Shown here: piece by piece, positions 12,142-23,152 of the stretch
Layout of the letters: each line of letters starts with the position of its first letter
Position numbering within the stretch: the first letter of the stretch is position 1
From: Macrophomina tecta
Taxonomy: Eukaryota; Ascomycota; Dothideomycetes; Botryosphaeriales; Botryosphaeriaceae
Reading direction: 5' to 3'
DNA: 64,000 nt
NCBI GenBank assembly: GCA_024180945.1
Contig: JAKSGN010000035.1
Coordinates: forward strand, 1,116,001 to 1,180,000
Translations under genes and position numbers: made by a program
Notes under the pieces: generated by a model
Seen by the model: the letters and a program-made list of their open reading frames with translations, nothing else
Database searches by the model: none
Told to the model about the DNA's origin: nothing

Positions 12142-12668
12142 GCTTGCTTCACGATGTCAGCGCAGCCGCCAGTTGCGCATGTGTGGGCGGGCTGCAGCAG
12201 GGCGTGTAGGCCGAGGGAGGTGGTTCGAAGTGGGCGTGACCGGGGAGCGGAGGAGGCCGAGTGGGCGTGTGAGGATTGGACTGCCTGGCACGGTTGACGT
12301 AGATCCAGCGCCCTCCACGTGCGCCTTTAGCCGCGATCCCAGCATCCTCGACACATCGCGTGCTTCTGCAGGGCCTTCTGGAGCAGTCAGAGAGCTCGTA
12401 GCCAGTTCGTCGCTCCTCCTACACACGCTCAAGATGCTCCCATTGCCCGTCTTCCGAAGTGCCTGATCAGGCAATAAAGCTGCCAATCGCGTCATCGCGC
12501 GAGGCAATTTGGAGCGCCCAGTCATACCGCATCCTCCTGAATACTACATGCTTTTTGTGCCACACACCTGCCTCTGCCCTCGCTCGCTGTGTACACTCTT
12601 GCCACGTTATTCACCACCGACGTCCATCTCTTACTGTCAATACTGCGGGCGAGCGAGTCCATCTCACC
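12142..12668. promoter_or_regulatory. Divergent promoter region mgm1/dug3
   Basis: The 527 bases between two start codons facing away from each other must contain both promoters. No canonical TATA box stands out. A hairpin-like CTGATCAG lies at about 12463-12470. The region is inferred from gene orientation only. Confidence 0.5.
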
Positions 12669-14003
12669 ATGTGCAGGTTCCTTGTCAGTCCCGCAACCCA
12701 AAACGCCGACGCCCAGAGTGGCATCTGCTCACACGAGCGCAGGTCTATAAGGGCAAGGACGAGATCCTGCTCTCGAAGCTGATTCTAGATCCAACCCACT
12801 CCATCCTCACGCAATCCTACGACTCGCGCCTGCGCTTGGTACTGCCCCGCGATGCGACATCCCCCGGGACTACACATCTACTCACAGTGTGTTAGGACAC
12901 GCGCCGCCCGCACAATGGCGACGGCTTCGGCGTTGGCTACTACACCTCTCCCGACCTGGGTCCCGAACCATGTATCTTCACCTCGACCATTCCCGCCTGG
13001 AACTGCATCAACCTGGAACGTCTTGCATCCAAGACCACCTCGAACCTGGTCTTTGCGCATGTGCGCGCCACCACCGAAGGCAACCTGTCGGATAGCAACT
13101 GCCACCCGTTCCGTTACAAGGGCCTGATGTGGATGCACAATGGTGGAGTGGGCGCGTGGAAGCACGTTAAGAGAAGGCTAGCGTCGTCTGTGGGTGACGA
13201 ATGGTTCAACTTTGTGCAGGGCTCGACCGACAGTGAATGGTGCTTTGCGCTATTCTTGGACTGCTTGGATCGCATGGGACATTCGCCGAACACCGAGATT
13301 GGAGAGAATGGCTTTGGGCACACGGTGCTGAGGAGGGCTATGTTGAAGACGATTGAGAGAATCAATGCGCTCATGAAGGAGGTCCCGGCGGACGTGAATG
13401 AGGAGGATAAACGGAGTCTTCTCAACTTCGCTGTCACGGATGGGAACAGTGTTGTATGCACGCGCTACGTCAGCAGCAAGACGGACGAGGCGGCCAGCCT
13501 TTTCTTCTCATCGGGGACCAGCTGGAAGGAACAAAAGAACAGCAACATCGATGCGGACAGGAAGGACTATAAGATGGAGAGGAAGGACAAGGGTGCCGAT
13601 ATTGTGCTTGTCGCTAGCGAGCCTCTGACTTTCGAGCGCGGTGAGTGGTCTTACTCAATCCGGCATCCATCGCACCAGCTAATCGGCACTCTAGACAACT
13701 GGGTTACGGTCCCTACAAACTCCACCCTCACTATCCACAAGCAAACGGTCATGATCCATCCCATCATGGACGAATACTACGTAAGCAGCCTTCGATATAT
13801 TAGCATGCGTGTTAGCGCGTCCTTGCAGATTTGCCTAACGAGCCTGGTCCCAGAACCCAAATCCCGCGCATAAGCGGTCGTCGCAATTCGCAGTCCAAAA
13901 AGGCCAGACGATAACCGGCCCGGACAAGGCTGCCATCTCACAGCCCATGTCACGAGAGAATTCGGGACTGAGAACGCCCACGGCCGCATTTGCATGCGGA
14001 TGA
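12669..14003 (+). CDS. dug3: Class II glutamine amidotransferase, glutathione-degradation subunit Dug3
   Basis: Glutamine-amidotransferase subunit of the cytosolic Dug2-Dug3 complex, which releases glutamate from glutathione. Four exons: 12669-12683, 12743-12838, 12896-13780 and 13854-14003, giving 381 residues. The first exon is only 15 nt (MCRFL); the second starts VYKGKDEILL. Cys2 after the initiator Met is the N-terminal nucleophile expected for an Ntn amidotransferase. Other signatures are NGDGFGVGYY, HVRATTEGN, HPFRYKGLMWMHNGG and EPLTFERGEWSYS. Introns have donors GTCAGT, GTACTG and GTAAGC. The short first exon is easily missed, so automatic models may begin at an internal Met (13061). 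Confidence 0.93.
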
Positions 14004-15798
14004 TTGGCAAGGTACGGACATGGCTACATGAAGTGGCTTTTGGAGCGGCTGGCGGCGTGGACTTTTTGAGCGGGCATAGCGAGTGCGTTTGGCGTTGAAT
14101 GTAAGCAGAGGCGGGAATTGCATGACTGCTGGCGTTTCGGTTTCAATGCATAGAATATCCCGTGTCGGTTCCACAAGTATTGAAACCGCAAGCGTGCCTA
14201 ATTACATGGGGAGTTGAGGCGTTCGTCCAGCCAAAAATATCTAGAGCAATTGATGACATTCACATCCAGACGAATGTTTCCACTCCCCCCGACACACCGC
14301 GGCGAGGGCAGGATGAGGTAGTTCTGACACCGACCTCATATCAACGGCTGGCAACCTCAATGGCGCCCAGCTAGAAGCTAGCGGGATTCTTATACATGAG
14401 AGGCGCGGAGGGAGTAAATGTGATATTACTTGGCGCTCTGAGGATGACAGCTACGGAAATGCCTCCCAGCCCGCCGACATGCCGTCTAGCCAATGGGGTC
14501 TGAAGAGTCCTGGGCAGCGCGCGGAGGCGTAATCCTTTCCACATCCTCATTACTGGGCGGCAGTGCGGATGAAGGAAGTCAGCCCGTCAGCATTTTGTGG
14601 AGAGACGGCTGGAAGCAGCCACCCTCTCCGATGCCATTCGCTGCCGCCAGGTTCTTCTTCCAGCACTTCCCGGTAGAGCTCTCCGGCCACCGGCTGGCCG
14701 CATGCGTCGTATCCCGCCGGCATCACGGACACCAGACCGCCCTCGGGCCACCAACATCGCCCCTTCAATTCTGGCAGAGTCGCAGCGAGCTCCAACGGGT
14801 GAGCAGCTCCTTAAGAGATATCGTGGCTTTCCCCTTTTACCGAAGCTCGACGCCGCATGATGATCTGCGTCAAGGTGCCTGATCTCCACATGGGTTGTAG
14901 CACCGAGATCTCCACAACAAATTCCTATATCCGGCATTGCTGCACGTAAAAGCCCGTACTCACACCAGCTCAGCCCTCTCCATCCATCGTTCGACGTTGC
15001 AACGGCGGTCTGCTCGCCACGTTCTGTCCATCGTTGCCGCCACCAATGTGATGGCGCAGCTGACATGGCGAGAGGCGGGGAATGACGTTTGCTTTTGCGG
15101 CATCTATTTTTGGCGCGGCAGGCTGCCGGAGCTCCGCTCCACGGTGCCTGGCGGAACGATATTGGAGAGCCCAGTGTTTGACCGCCCCGTCAGCCCGCCG
15201 ACGACGCCTCCTTTTCGGGGAAATCTCCCAGCCTTACCAAAGCGCTAAGGTACGCTTCGCTCTTCCCACCCAATGAGATTGCCGACCTCAAGTCCGTCAG
15301 TTGCCTTGCCTGGTCACCGCCCGCCCTCGCGCCCTGCTGATGGAAACTTCTTCCGGAGAGGCTCTAGGCGTCATCAGCCACCTGCTGGGCACTTATAGGC
15401 CACTGTCGCGGTAACTCGTGTCATGCTGTGATCCTGCAGGTGAAGTGACTCAAAGAAGAAGTCCCCTCCACGGGCGCAGGTGTGCCCGCTGTGCGCCTCG
15501 TTCCCCGCCCTTTTGTGGGTCCTAAACCATCGTATTCACTTTAACAAGCATGCGGCTCGAGCAGGCAGATCTGAGCAAGTGTCGTTGTGAGCCAAAAAAG
15601 CCCACCCTTTTAATGTAACTCTGCTGTCCGCTCCCGCCTGCACTTAAGGATGCCGCTGCCCAGCCTTCGTGCACTCCCTTGAATCAGTACCCGCGCACTA
15701 GTGGACCACTTGCTTCCTCTTAAGCCATCTTTGGCTTCCCAATTCACGCTTCAAAAGTCAATTGTTTCAACCTTGCCTTCACCACATTGACTGCGACG
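14004..15798. other. Intergenic: upstream region of the AA7 oxidase
   Basis: About 1.8 kb downstream of dug3 and upstream of the secreted oxidase gene. It carries the dispersed repeat copy B (14240-14288). The short open frames have no recognisable family. The oxidase promoter should lie in the last few hundred bases. Confidence 0.55.
14240..14288 (+). repeat. Dispersed short repeat, copy B
   Basis: Starts TCTAGAG, a 9-base spacer, then a 33-base core containing ACATCCAGACGAATG and ending TTCCACTCCCC. It differs from copy A (5321-5369) in the core at five positions, all transitions, some at CpG-type sites. Confidence 0.6.
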
Positions 15799-17608
15799 AT
15801 GCTCAAGTCTCTTCTAGCCGTCGGCGTCCTCGCAGGCAGCTCCCTCGCTGCTCCGGCCCCCGCCAGGAATCTTGCTCGCGCCCTCACCGTTTCACCCGAC
15901 GGCAGTTGTGGCGGCTCGACCGGTTACACATGCCAGGGTTCGACATTTGGCTCGTGTTGCTCGCAATACGGCTGGTGCGGAGACAGTACTTCCTACTGTG
16001 GCACCAAATGCCAGCCTAGCGCCGGTACCTGTGGTACTGGAGGCGGTGCCACGACATCCAAACCATCCGCTACTGCTAGCTCGACCGCCACCTCGAAGCC
16101 CACCAGTACTGCCTCGGCCACTCTGACCGACTGCTTGTCCGAGAAGGACGTTCCCATCAAGCTCACCTTGGATGCCGACTTCTCTCAGCTGGCCGAGGCC
16201 TACAACGTTCACCTGAACTACGAGCCGGCTGTCATTGTTGTCCCCACCACCGTCCAGCATATCTCTGATGCTGTGGTCTGCGCATCCAAGAATAACATCA
16301 AGGTCCAGGCAAGGGGTGGAGGTCACTCCTATGCTGCCTTCTCTTCCGGTGGCAAGGATGGCGCCATGGTCATCAATCTTCAGGAATTCCAGGACGTGAC
16401 CCTCGATGACCAAGGAATCGCCAAGGTCGGCGGTGGCCTCAGATTGGGCAACTTGGCTCAGAGTATCTACGACCAGGGCAAGCGCGCTCTCTCCCACGGA
16501 ACCTGCCCCGGCGTTGGTATTGGTGGACACTTCACCCATGGTGGTTACGGTTATGCTTCCCGTTACTGGGGTCTTGCTATGGACCAGATCATTGGTCTTG
16601 ACGTCGTTCTTGCCAACGGCAGCGCTGTCTATGCTTCGGAGACATCTTACCCGGAAGTCTACTACGTGAGTTCTCAACATTCACTGGCTAATAAAATATC
16701 CTACTCACTCTCCAACCCAGGCTCTCCGCGGCGCTGCAGACTCATTCGGTATAATCACCACTTTCCATCTCCAAACCCACGAGGCTCCATCTAGCGTCGT
16801 CTACTTCTCCTATACCCTGCCAGGCATGTGGGACGACGCGGCAAAGACCGCTGGCTACTTCCAGCACATCCAGACCGCCGCCCAAAACTCCTCCATCATT
16901 GACGCCAAGATCGGCGGCATGGGAATGTACATGGACGGCTCCGGTTTCTCTCTCTCAGGCTCCTACTTCGGCACGATCGACGACTTCAAGTCCCGCATCG
17001 CCCCCGAGCTCCTTCGTGGTCTGCCCACCCCCTCCGCCACGACCGTCGAGTCCCTCGGCTGGATTGACTTCCTCCTCAAGCTCGGCGGTGCCGACACACT
17101 TAGTACGCCCAAGCAAGGGTACTCGCAGCACGAGAACTTCTTCGCCAAGTCCGTCACGGTGCCCGAGTCGACTCCCCTGACCGCCGCGGCCCTGCAGTCC
17201 TATTTCTCGTACATGATCACGTCCGGCAAGAACGCGCCGGCGTCGTGGTACTCGATCGTCAACCTGTACGGCGGACCCGGCAGCGCCATCAACAGCAAGG
17301 ACGACACCTTCGCCGCCTACAGCGACCGCGAGTCGCTGTGGGTCGCGCAGCACTGGATCAGCACAGACGTCTCCGCCTCGCTGCCCGCGTCCGCTACCAC
17401 CTTCCTCGACGGCCTCAACGACGCCATGACCAAGCAGATGCCTGACGCCAACTTCGGTGCCTACCTCAACTACGTCGACCCCAGCCTGAGTGCCGCCGAC
17501 GCCCACAAGCTCTATTACGGCGACAGCCTGTACCAGAAGCTGCTCGGTATCAAGAAGATCGTCGACCCTCAGTCCGTGTTCTGGAACCCCCAGGCCATTG
17601 GTGCGTAG
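15799..17608 (+). CDS. Secreted CBM18-AA7 FAD-linked oligosaccharide oxidase
   Basis: Predicted extracellular flavo-oxidase with an N-terminal chitin-binding module. Two exons, 15799-16665 and 16721-17608 (donor GTGAGT, acceptor CAG), give 584 residues. A signal peptide covers about residues 1-18. A CBM18/hevein-like module with eight cysteines spans about 35-72 (CGGSTGYTC, FGSCCSQYGWCG). A Ser/Thr/Pro linker runs 80-110 and is followed by a PCMH-type FAD domain. RGGGHSYAA (His176) and GTCPGVGIGGH (Cys236) match the two residues that hold FAD bicovalently in glucooligosaccharide oxidase (GOOX/AA7). The C-terminus has the BBE segment (YLNYVDPSL, YYGDSLYQKLLGIKK, VFWNP). AA7 enzymes oxidise the reducing end of oligosaccharides and make hydrogen peroxide. 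Chitooligosaccharides are a reasonable inferred substrate given the CBM18. Confidence 0.92.
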
Positions 17609-20600
17609 AGAGAGAGAGAGAGGAAGAAAGAGGGATTCTTTGTGTGTGTGCTGCTAGGCTTTTGGGTTCTTTGGTGTATACGGCGTACTTCTTCATCCTT
17701 CTCGGCTTACTATATGAGTCTATGTACTATGATAGCTTTTTTTTTTCTAATCAAAAAGTTTGAGCAATCGTCAAGTAAGACCGGTTCATAGGCTGAAAAA
17801 TTGCTGGTATGCAATTTCACGAATTGGTGTACCGGAAATTCGAGGAATAAGCCTAAGGTCGATGTCTCTGTAAGCTTGGGATGATGTATGCCAACAAGCT
17901 TTCCCTACCGGCTGAGGTCTTTTAACTTACTGGGTTAACACGGCGGAAAAATGATGGGCAAACCTGAGCTTGGTATCTCTGCAGGCTGACGAGGAGTCTT
18001 CTCCGTAGGCTCTCTGTCCATGTGGGTTGTTCCAGCAAGCTATCCGTCTCTGCGGGCTGAAGTTAGTGGCAAAAGTTGATGTCAGTAGCTGTTGGAGTTG
18101 TGTGAATGGCAGGTCGTGCATGCGACTCTTTTTTTTTTTTTTTTTTAAAAAAAAAAAGACATTTTATGACCGAATTAGATGTATGTCCAGCTTGGGGGTT
18201 GGGGAGAGAGGCTGGGATACCGGCCGGGTCGTACTTTCCGACTTCCCACTTCAATCTGCGAGATAAACAAAAATATCTCATGATATGAACGCCCGCGTAC
18301 GTCACAACACAATTTTTCCACCTGTCCCCTTCACCCTTCGCCTGCTCGTATATCTCTCCGCTTACAATTGTTCTTTGCATACCTCAAGGCTCCAAGATGA
18401 AGATGGATGGCACGAGAGGCCACCATCGACCACTGAGAGCTCCTCCATCAGGCAAGACTTGCCTGATGCATGACTAATTTGCCTATAAGCAGAGCGGTGG
18501 GTCTTTATCTGCACCTTGAAGAATAGAGCCAAATATTCCCTATGACCACCAAGGGTGAAAGGCAACGCAGCTCTGCGTGGACACCAAAAGTGACGCGCGA
18601 GGCAAAAAAGCGACAACCATGTAGAGGAGTGCAGTCCAGCTAGATCACCGTCTAATGCGAGAATCAAGTCACGGCACTACTCACGACGTCGACTGTTGCA
18701 ACAGACGGTCCTACGTGTTCGTGCAAGTGGTGGGGATCAAGTGGCTGCTTTCAGAGTTCCAGGGACGGCGTATGATTTACTATCGATACTCCATGGCCGA
18801 CCTTAAGGCAGAGAGGCGGACCGTTGATACTGTCCACCGTCAACTAAGATCGTTGCATGAAAGAAGCCATGTATCGCTGTTGACGACACCAAGATCTAGT
18901 CGGAAGTACTAGGAATCGGAGTACTGCGCATGAGACTCATTAGTACGGTGCTATTTAATGGCATTTTCTCTTTATTTCTACTTCCTTTTTTATAGCCTCT
19001 TTTCGTATATAGAACGCAGTCGAATTTTAATTCACTACGATTCGTAACAAGAACGCCCGCTGACACCGCATTCAAGCAAGTGGATTCTGTCCCTATTTGC
19101 AAATACGGTCATGGATCAGAGCTGTGGGGCCTTGAAGAGGCAAATCAAGGAATGGGACCGACATCTCTCATAGCACGGAGAGACCAAATAGTGAATCAAT
19201 GACCAGTTCACGAGCATTATAAAATCAAACTTGAAGTTGAATTTTGAAAGTGGGTTAGATCAACGGTAGCATCTGTGAAGAAGAGCTCCAAGAGGATAAA
19301 GCTGACAATTAGAATATCATGTGATCGCCGACGTTCAAAGTGTCTCCTGAACTCCGGAGGTGAATTTGGCTGCGTGTTCTGTCCGGATCCTGCATTGTTG
19401 CCCCATTCGAGATCGAGATGCAGTTGGACTTGTCGCGCCATGCTGAAGCAGGACGTTTCGCGGAAGGCTGACTCTGTAAAGATTCAGTTAAGACGTCAAC
19501 TTGTAGATGCCGCGTTTATAATCTTCTGAGCAGAGGAGAATGATCCGGTAGATACTTGAATATGCGCGCATGAAAACGCCAATGCTTGTTCTTTTGACCA
19601 GTATCATAACGTCTGAGTGTCGTTGCCATGGCAAGGTCGAGCCGCGTTACCCCCAAAACCATGGGAATGCAGACCCTTCGATGCAAGTACTCAGATGGCC
19701 GAATAAACGCTAGCTGTGGCTACCACCGGTTCCGAGACACATGGAGTGTCGAGGCGTGAATGCCAACGGCTGGCCAGTGGATTTAATAGCTGCATTGATA
19801 GCTCCACATAGCCTTCAGAAGTATTTAGAGAACAAATGTAGTGCTACTTCATGCTGGGAGCTCTCAGAAGTGGCATCGGCCACCATTCTGGGGTTCTGGA
19901 AGTTGTGAAAGTTAGTGTTGCCGAGGTCCGCGTGGTCCATTCCAGAATATTGAATTAGAATACTTGATAGTCAGTATTGCTTACACCCGAAGCAAAGACC
20001 AAGAGCAACCGGGGGTTCTGCGCTTTCAGAGCTCTGATACTGTGGCGCTCGAGGGTGCAGTAGTGCCGTTAGGCAGACGCATCGAATCTGGCCAATACAA
20101 CTCACATAAGTGATAGCGAGGCGTTAAACACTCTGTTCTCTCGCATGGGATGAGTAGCAGCAGGGGTTGGCGGTAAGCCCCTGGTGATTCAAAGACTGCA
20201 TACTTTTTCTGCTAGATGTTACACGCGCGGCGCGTGTTCAAAATCTTTCCTTTGCTCTTGTTGGCTGTTCAGCTCCGCGGCATTTCTGAGAGGAAGGTGG
20301 GCCCAGGCGCTGGGGACGCGGGAAGCAAGTGGCATCAGGGTCTTTGACGGGATCGAGCGATGACGGCAGCAGGGATCAATAAAGCCGCTCGACATTCCCA
20401 TCGATTTTTCATTCTCGGGTCGTACGTTTCTCTGCACTCTTTCAGCATCCGCAATCCCCGGGTGTATGATAACGCGGTGTACTTTCTCGTGTCGCCGAGT
20501 CATCGGGGCCCCGAGCTTTTGTCGGAGCCGGAAATCATCCGGGCGGCAAGGCCATGCTGTTTGGGGCTGTGGCGTGTCGAAGAAGCATCAGGTGATCGCC

Positions 20601-20885
20601 ATCCGTGCGTCCTTTTGTGCGGGCCGTGTTCTTGGGGGACGGGGCATTGGGACGCGGTAAGTGCTGTGCTCAGCCGATCGGGACGCGAAGTGAGCGAATT
20701 TCGCGGATAGTGATGGTCGCGCGTCCGGCGCTTAAATGGGGATGCGTTGCCGTGAAGCGGTTGGTAAGCAGCCGAGAAAGTGAGCGGGTGTGTGCTTCGT
20801 AGCTTTAATGAACTTCATGATTTGTGAAAGTGAACAATGCCATGTAACTGGGTATCTGATGTTTACATTCTCGCCAAATAACGCC
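17609..20885. other. Long gene-free stretch
   Basis: About 3.3 kb with no gene I can support. Immediately after the oxidase stop is a GA run (17607-17622) and a TG run (17641-17650). A T18/A11 palindrome lies at 18129-18157. Imperfectly repeated phrases resembling AGCTTGGTATCTCTGCAGGCTG occur over about 17860-18065 and may be a decayed minisatellite. No transposase-like protein is seen. Confidence 0.55.
18129..18157. repeat. Poly-T/poly-A palindrome
   Basis: Eighteen T followed directly by eleven A. On either strand this would form a hairpin or act as a nucleosome-excluding element; it could also be the joined poly-A tails of two retroposed fragments. Length may also be affected by sequencing slippage. 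Confidence 0.7.
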
Positions 20886-22295
20886 CTACCCCAGTATGGA
20901 AGTGAGCTCTGCCAAGTTGCTTACCTCCTGCAGCCTCCAAAGGGCCTCTGAAGCCTCACGAGCCTTATGGGTGCCCAGTACGGGAGAGCACTGGTCCACG
21001 AACTTCTCCTCGAGCTGCTCATCCGTCATCTTTACTTCCAGACTTCCCACAGCATGGTCCACGTGCTTTTCGTGCACTGACCCGTCCTTGTATTGAATCT
21101 TGACATGGGCTTCGTCAGGACGCAATGCACTGTCAATGGTAGCGTTGATCTTGTCCCGCAGGGCCACAACTGTGCTATCCTGCACGACGGCATCTTCATA
21201 CTGAGCCGGAGTTGCCTTGCCGTAAAGCAGGCCAACTGCAGCACCGTGGAAGACGCTAAACTTGCCTTCGAGGCCAGTTTTTGGGTATTTCTTGCCGGTG
21301 AGCTCCAAAACGAGGGGATGAACTGAAAGCTCAACCTTCTCGATGCCGGAGACGTCCGCTGCAACATCCTTCTCCTGCTGGGCAGCATGAAGAGCCTGTC
21401 TTACTTGGATACAGCCGTCAATGATGGGGTGGATAACGATGCCTTCGCAGCTATTAGCGCTGTTGTTATGCCTTGTTCCCCAAAGAACCTTACCACAGGG
21501 GAACGGCTTAAAGGAGTTTTTCTCTATTTCCCAGGTCTTGCCAAGTCCCTGCATCAGTGTCTCTATATCGTTAGACGTGCTCACCACGTTAGCCCAACCA
21601 CGCTTAGCCTCCAAGCTTTGCAACGAGCTGTCGTATCCGTTTGACGCCAGGACCGCAGCCAGGAGTCCGTTCTGAGCAGCGCGGCCAGGGTGGAAAGACT
21701 TGGTCATGCTGCCGAACTGCTCTCGCACGCCGGTAACCTGAGTAGCGGCGATTCCTATGGCCCACTGCAGCTGGTGGACATCCAGTCCGAGGAGCTTGCC
21801 GACGGCAACGGCGGCGCCAATGGAGCCCGCGGTGCTCGTGATGTGCCAGCCGACATTGTAGTGGTCTGGCCACACAGCGAGCCCGGCTTTGCACTCAGCT
21901 TCAATGCCGGCCACCAGCGCCAGGATGAAGTCCCTGCCCGCGACGGGCTTCTTCCACTCGGCAGCGGCCAGCAGCGCAGACGCCACCGGCCCAGTGGGGT
22001 GGATGATGGTGTCTAGATGGGTGTCGTCGTAGTCGTGCACATGGCTGCTGATGCCATTGAACAGGGCAGCCGACTGGGCATCGGCGCGGCCTGGGGTGCC
22101 CAAGACGGCAGAGGTCGGCGGGCCAGCAAAAGGCGACAGGGACGCCCGAGCAATGGCGGCGGCGGGGTGTTGGCAGCCGCCGATGGCGCAGCCAGCCCAG
22201 TTGTAGAAGCTTCGCACGGCAGCATCGACAACGGCGTGCGGCAGGGCTTGGTAGCGCAAGGCATGCGCCCAGACGGCGAGGGCGCTGGTGGCCAT
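20886..22295 (-). CDS. MmgE/PrpD family protein (2-methylcitrate dehydratase / aconitate decarboxylase superfamily)
   Basis: Belongs to the superfamily of 2-methylcitrate dehydratase and cis-aconitate decarboxylase. Two exons, 22295-21494 and 21442-20886, give 452 residues. The 51-nt intron (donor GTAAGG) is in phase and free of stops, but removing it restores the family sequence FKPFPCG-IVIHPIIDG. Visible signatures are WAGCAIGG, SSHVHDYDDTHLDTIIHPTGPV, GWHITSTAGSIGAAVAVGKL and KSFHPGRAAQNGLLAA. The N-terminus has no mitochondrial presequence, unlike yeast Pdh1, and no methylcitrate synthase or lyase gene is nearby, so a role in the methylcitrate cycle is not supported by context. The substrate is unknown. 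The gene is transcribed divergently from lcb2. Confidence 0.88.
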   Translation of the reverse strand: MATSALAVWAHALRYQALPHAVVDAAVRSFYNWAGCAIGGCQHPAAAIARASLSPFAGPPTSAVLGTPGRADAQSAALFNGISSHVHDYDDTHLDTIIHPTGPVASALLAAAEWKKPVAGRDFILALVAGIEAECKAGLAVWPDHYNVGWHITSTAGSIGAAVAVGKLLGLDVHQLQWAIGIAATQVTGVREQFGSMTKSFHPGRAAQNGLLAAVLASNGYDSSLQSLEAKRGWANVVSTSNDIETLMQGLGKTWEIEKNSFKPFPCGKVLWGTRHNNSANSCEGIVIHPIIDGCIQVRQALHAAQQEKDVAADVSGIEKVELSVHPLVLELTGKKYPKTGLEGKFSVFHGAAVGLLYGKATPAQYEDAVVQDSTVVALRDKINATIDSALRPDEAHVKIQYKDGSVHEKHVDHAVGSLEVKMTDEQLEEKFVDQCSPVLGTHKAREASEALWRLQEVSNLAELTSILG

Positions 22296-23152
22296 GGGCC
22301 GTCTGTTCGAGATGAAGGCTGCGGCGAAACGAGATGAGGAGCGCAGCGCCGGGCCGATCTGGGCTCTCCCGCCGGCGGCGATTCAGAAGGGACGCTGGGC
22401 GCTCCCGGCGAGGTCAACCGCCAGCGTTGCGGCGGTGGTGATGATGACGATGCAGGCAGGCTGGAGGTTAATTCTGAGGTAATGACGCGCAGTGGCAAAG
22501 CACCTGCGGCCCCCGAGCGCAGCGCTCGCAGCGCTGTGCCCCTGACAGCAGCCCGACCGGCCGACGGGCCTCCGCCAACGCGCAATTTCGAGGACCAGCC
22601 TCCTGCCGCTCCTCCACCTCCACGCGCGACTTTTTCTCTGCTGCGGGCGCCCACTCTCGTCTGCCACTCAAGCGCTCTCCCGCTGCTCGCACCGCGCGTC
22701 TTGTCCCCAATTGGCGCCGCAGCAGTTGCGCAATCCGGCCCAGGGCTGAGCAACACCAGCCACGCTCGGCAGCGCGTCGCTTCCTCTGCTGCTGCACTCC
22801 GGCTGCTTTTCAGCGCGCGTCTGGTCCGCATTCCTGTCGGTCAGCCGGCGCGCTCGCACGAGAAGGTTGGTTGAAATCCCTCCGGCATATCCTGCGCTAT
22901 CCGCCTGTGCTCCGGCGCATCCGGCCCATCGCGGCGCCTGCCCCTTCGCCGCAGCCGTCCCGCATTCCCTCGCTCTTTCGGCTCTGCCTGACCGCACACC
23001 TCCAGACTCGCTCTCCTCCAACCCCAACGCCAACCCTTCGCAACCACCGCCTGCACCGCCCTCCAGCCCGACCGTAGCACGAGCGACCCTGCGGTGCCTC
23101 GACCGAGCCCATACACCACCTCCAGGTCGCCGATAGATTGGAATCATTTGCA
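22296..23152. promoter_or_regulatory. Divergent promoter region, prpD-like/lcb2
   Basis: The 857 bases between the two start codons must contain both promoters. It is GC-rich, and the + strand is C/T-rich approaching the lcb2 start, as expected for a fungal core promoter and 5' leader. Large open frames across it (for example 22013-22831 on the minus strand) look like GC-driven artefacts. Confidence 0.5.

Noticed and set aside
15892..16680. 262-residue antisense frame opposite the AA7 oxidase
   Set aside because: Same cause: low-complexity Gly/Ser/Thr composition with no motif.
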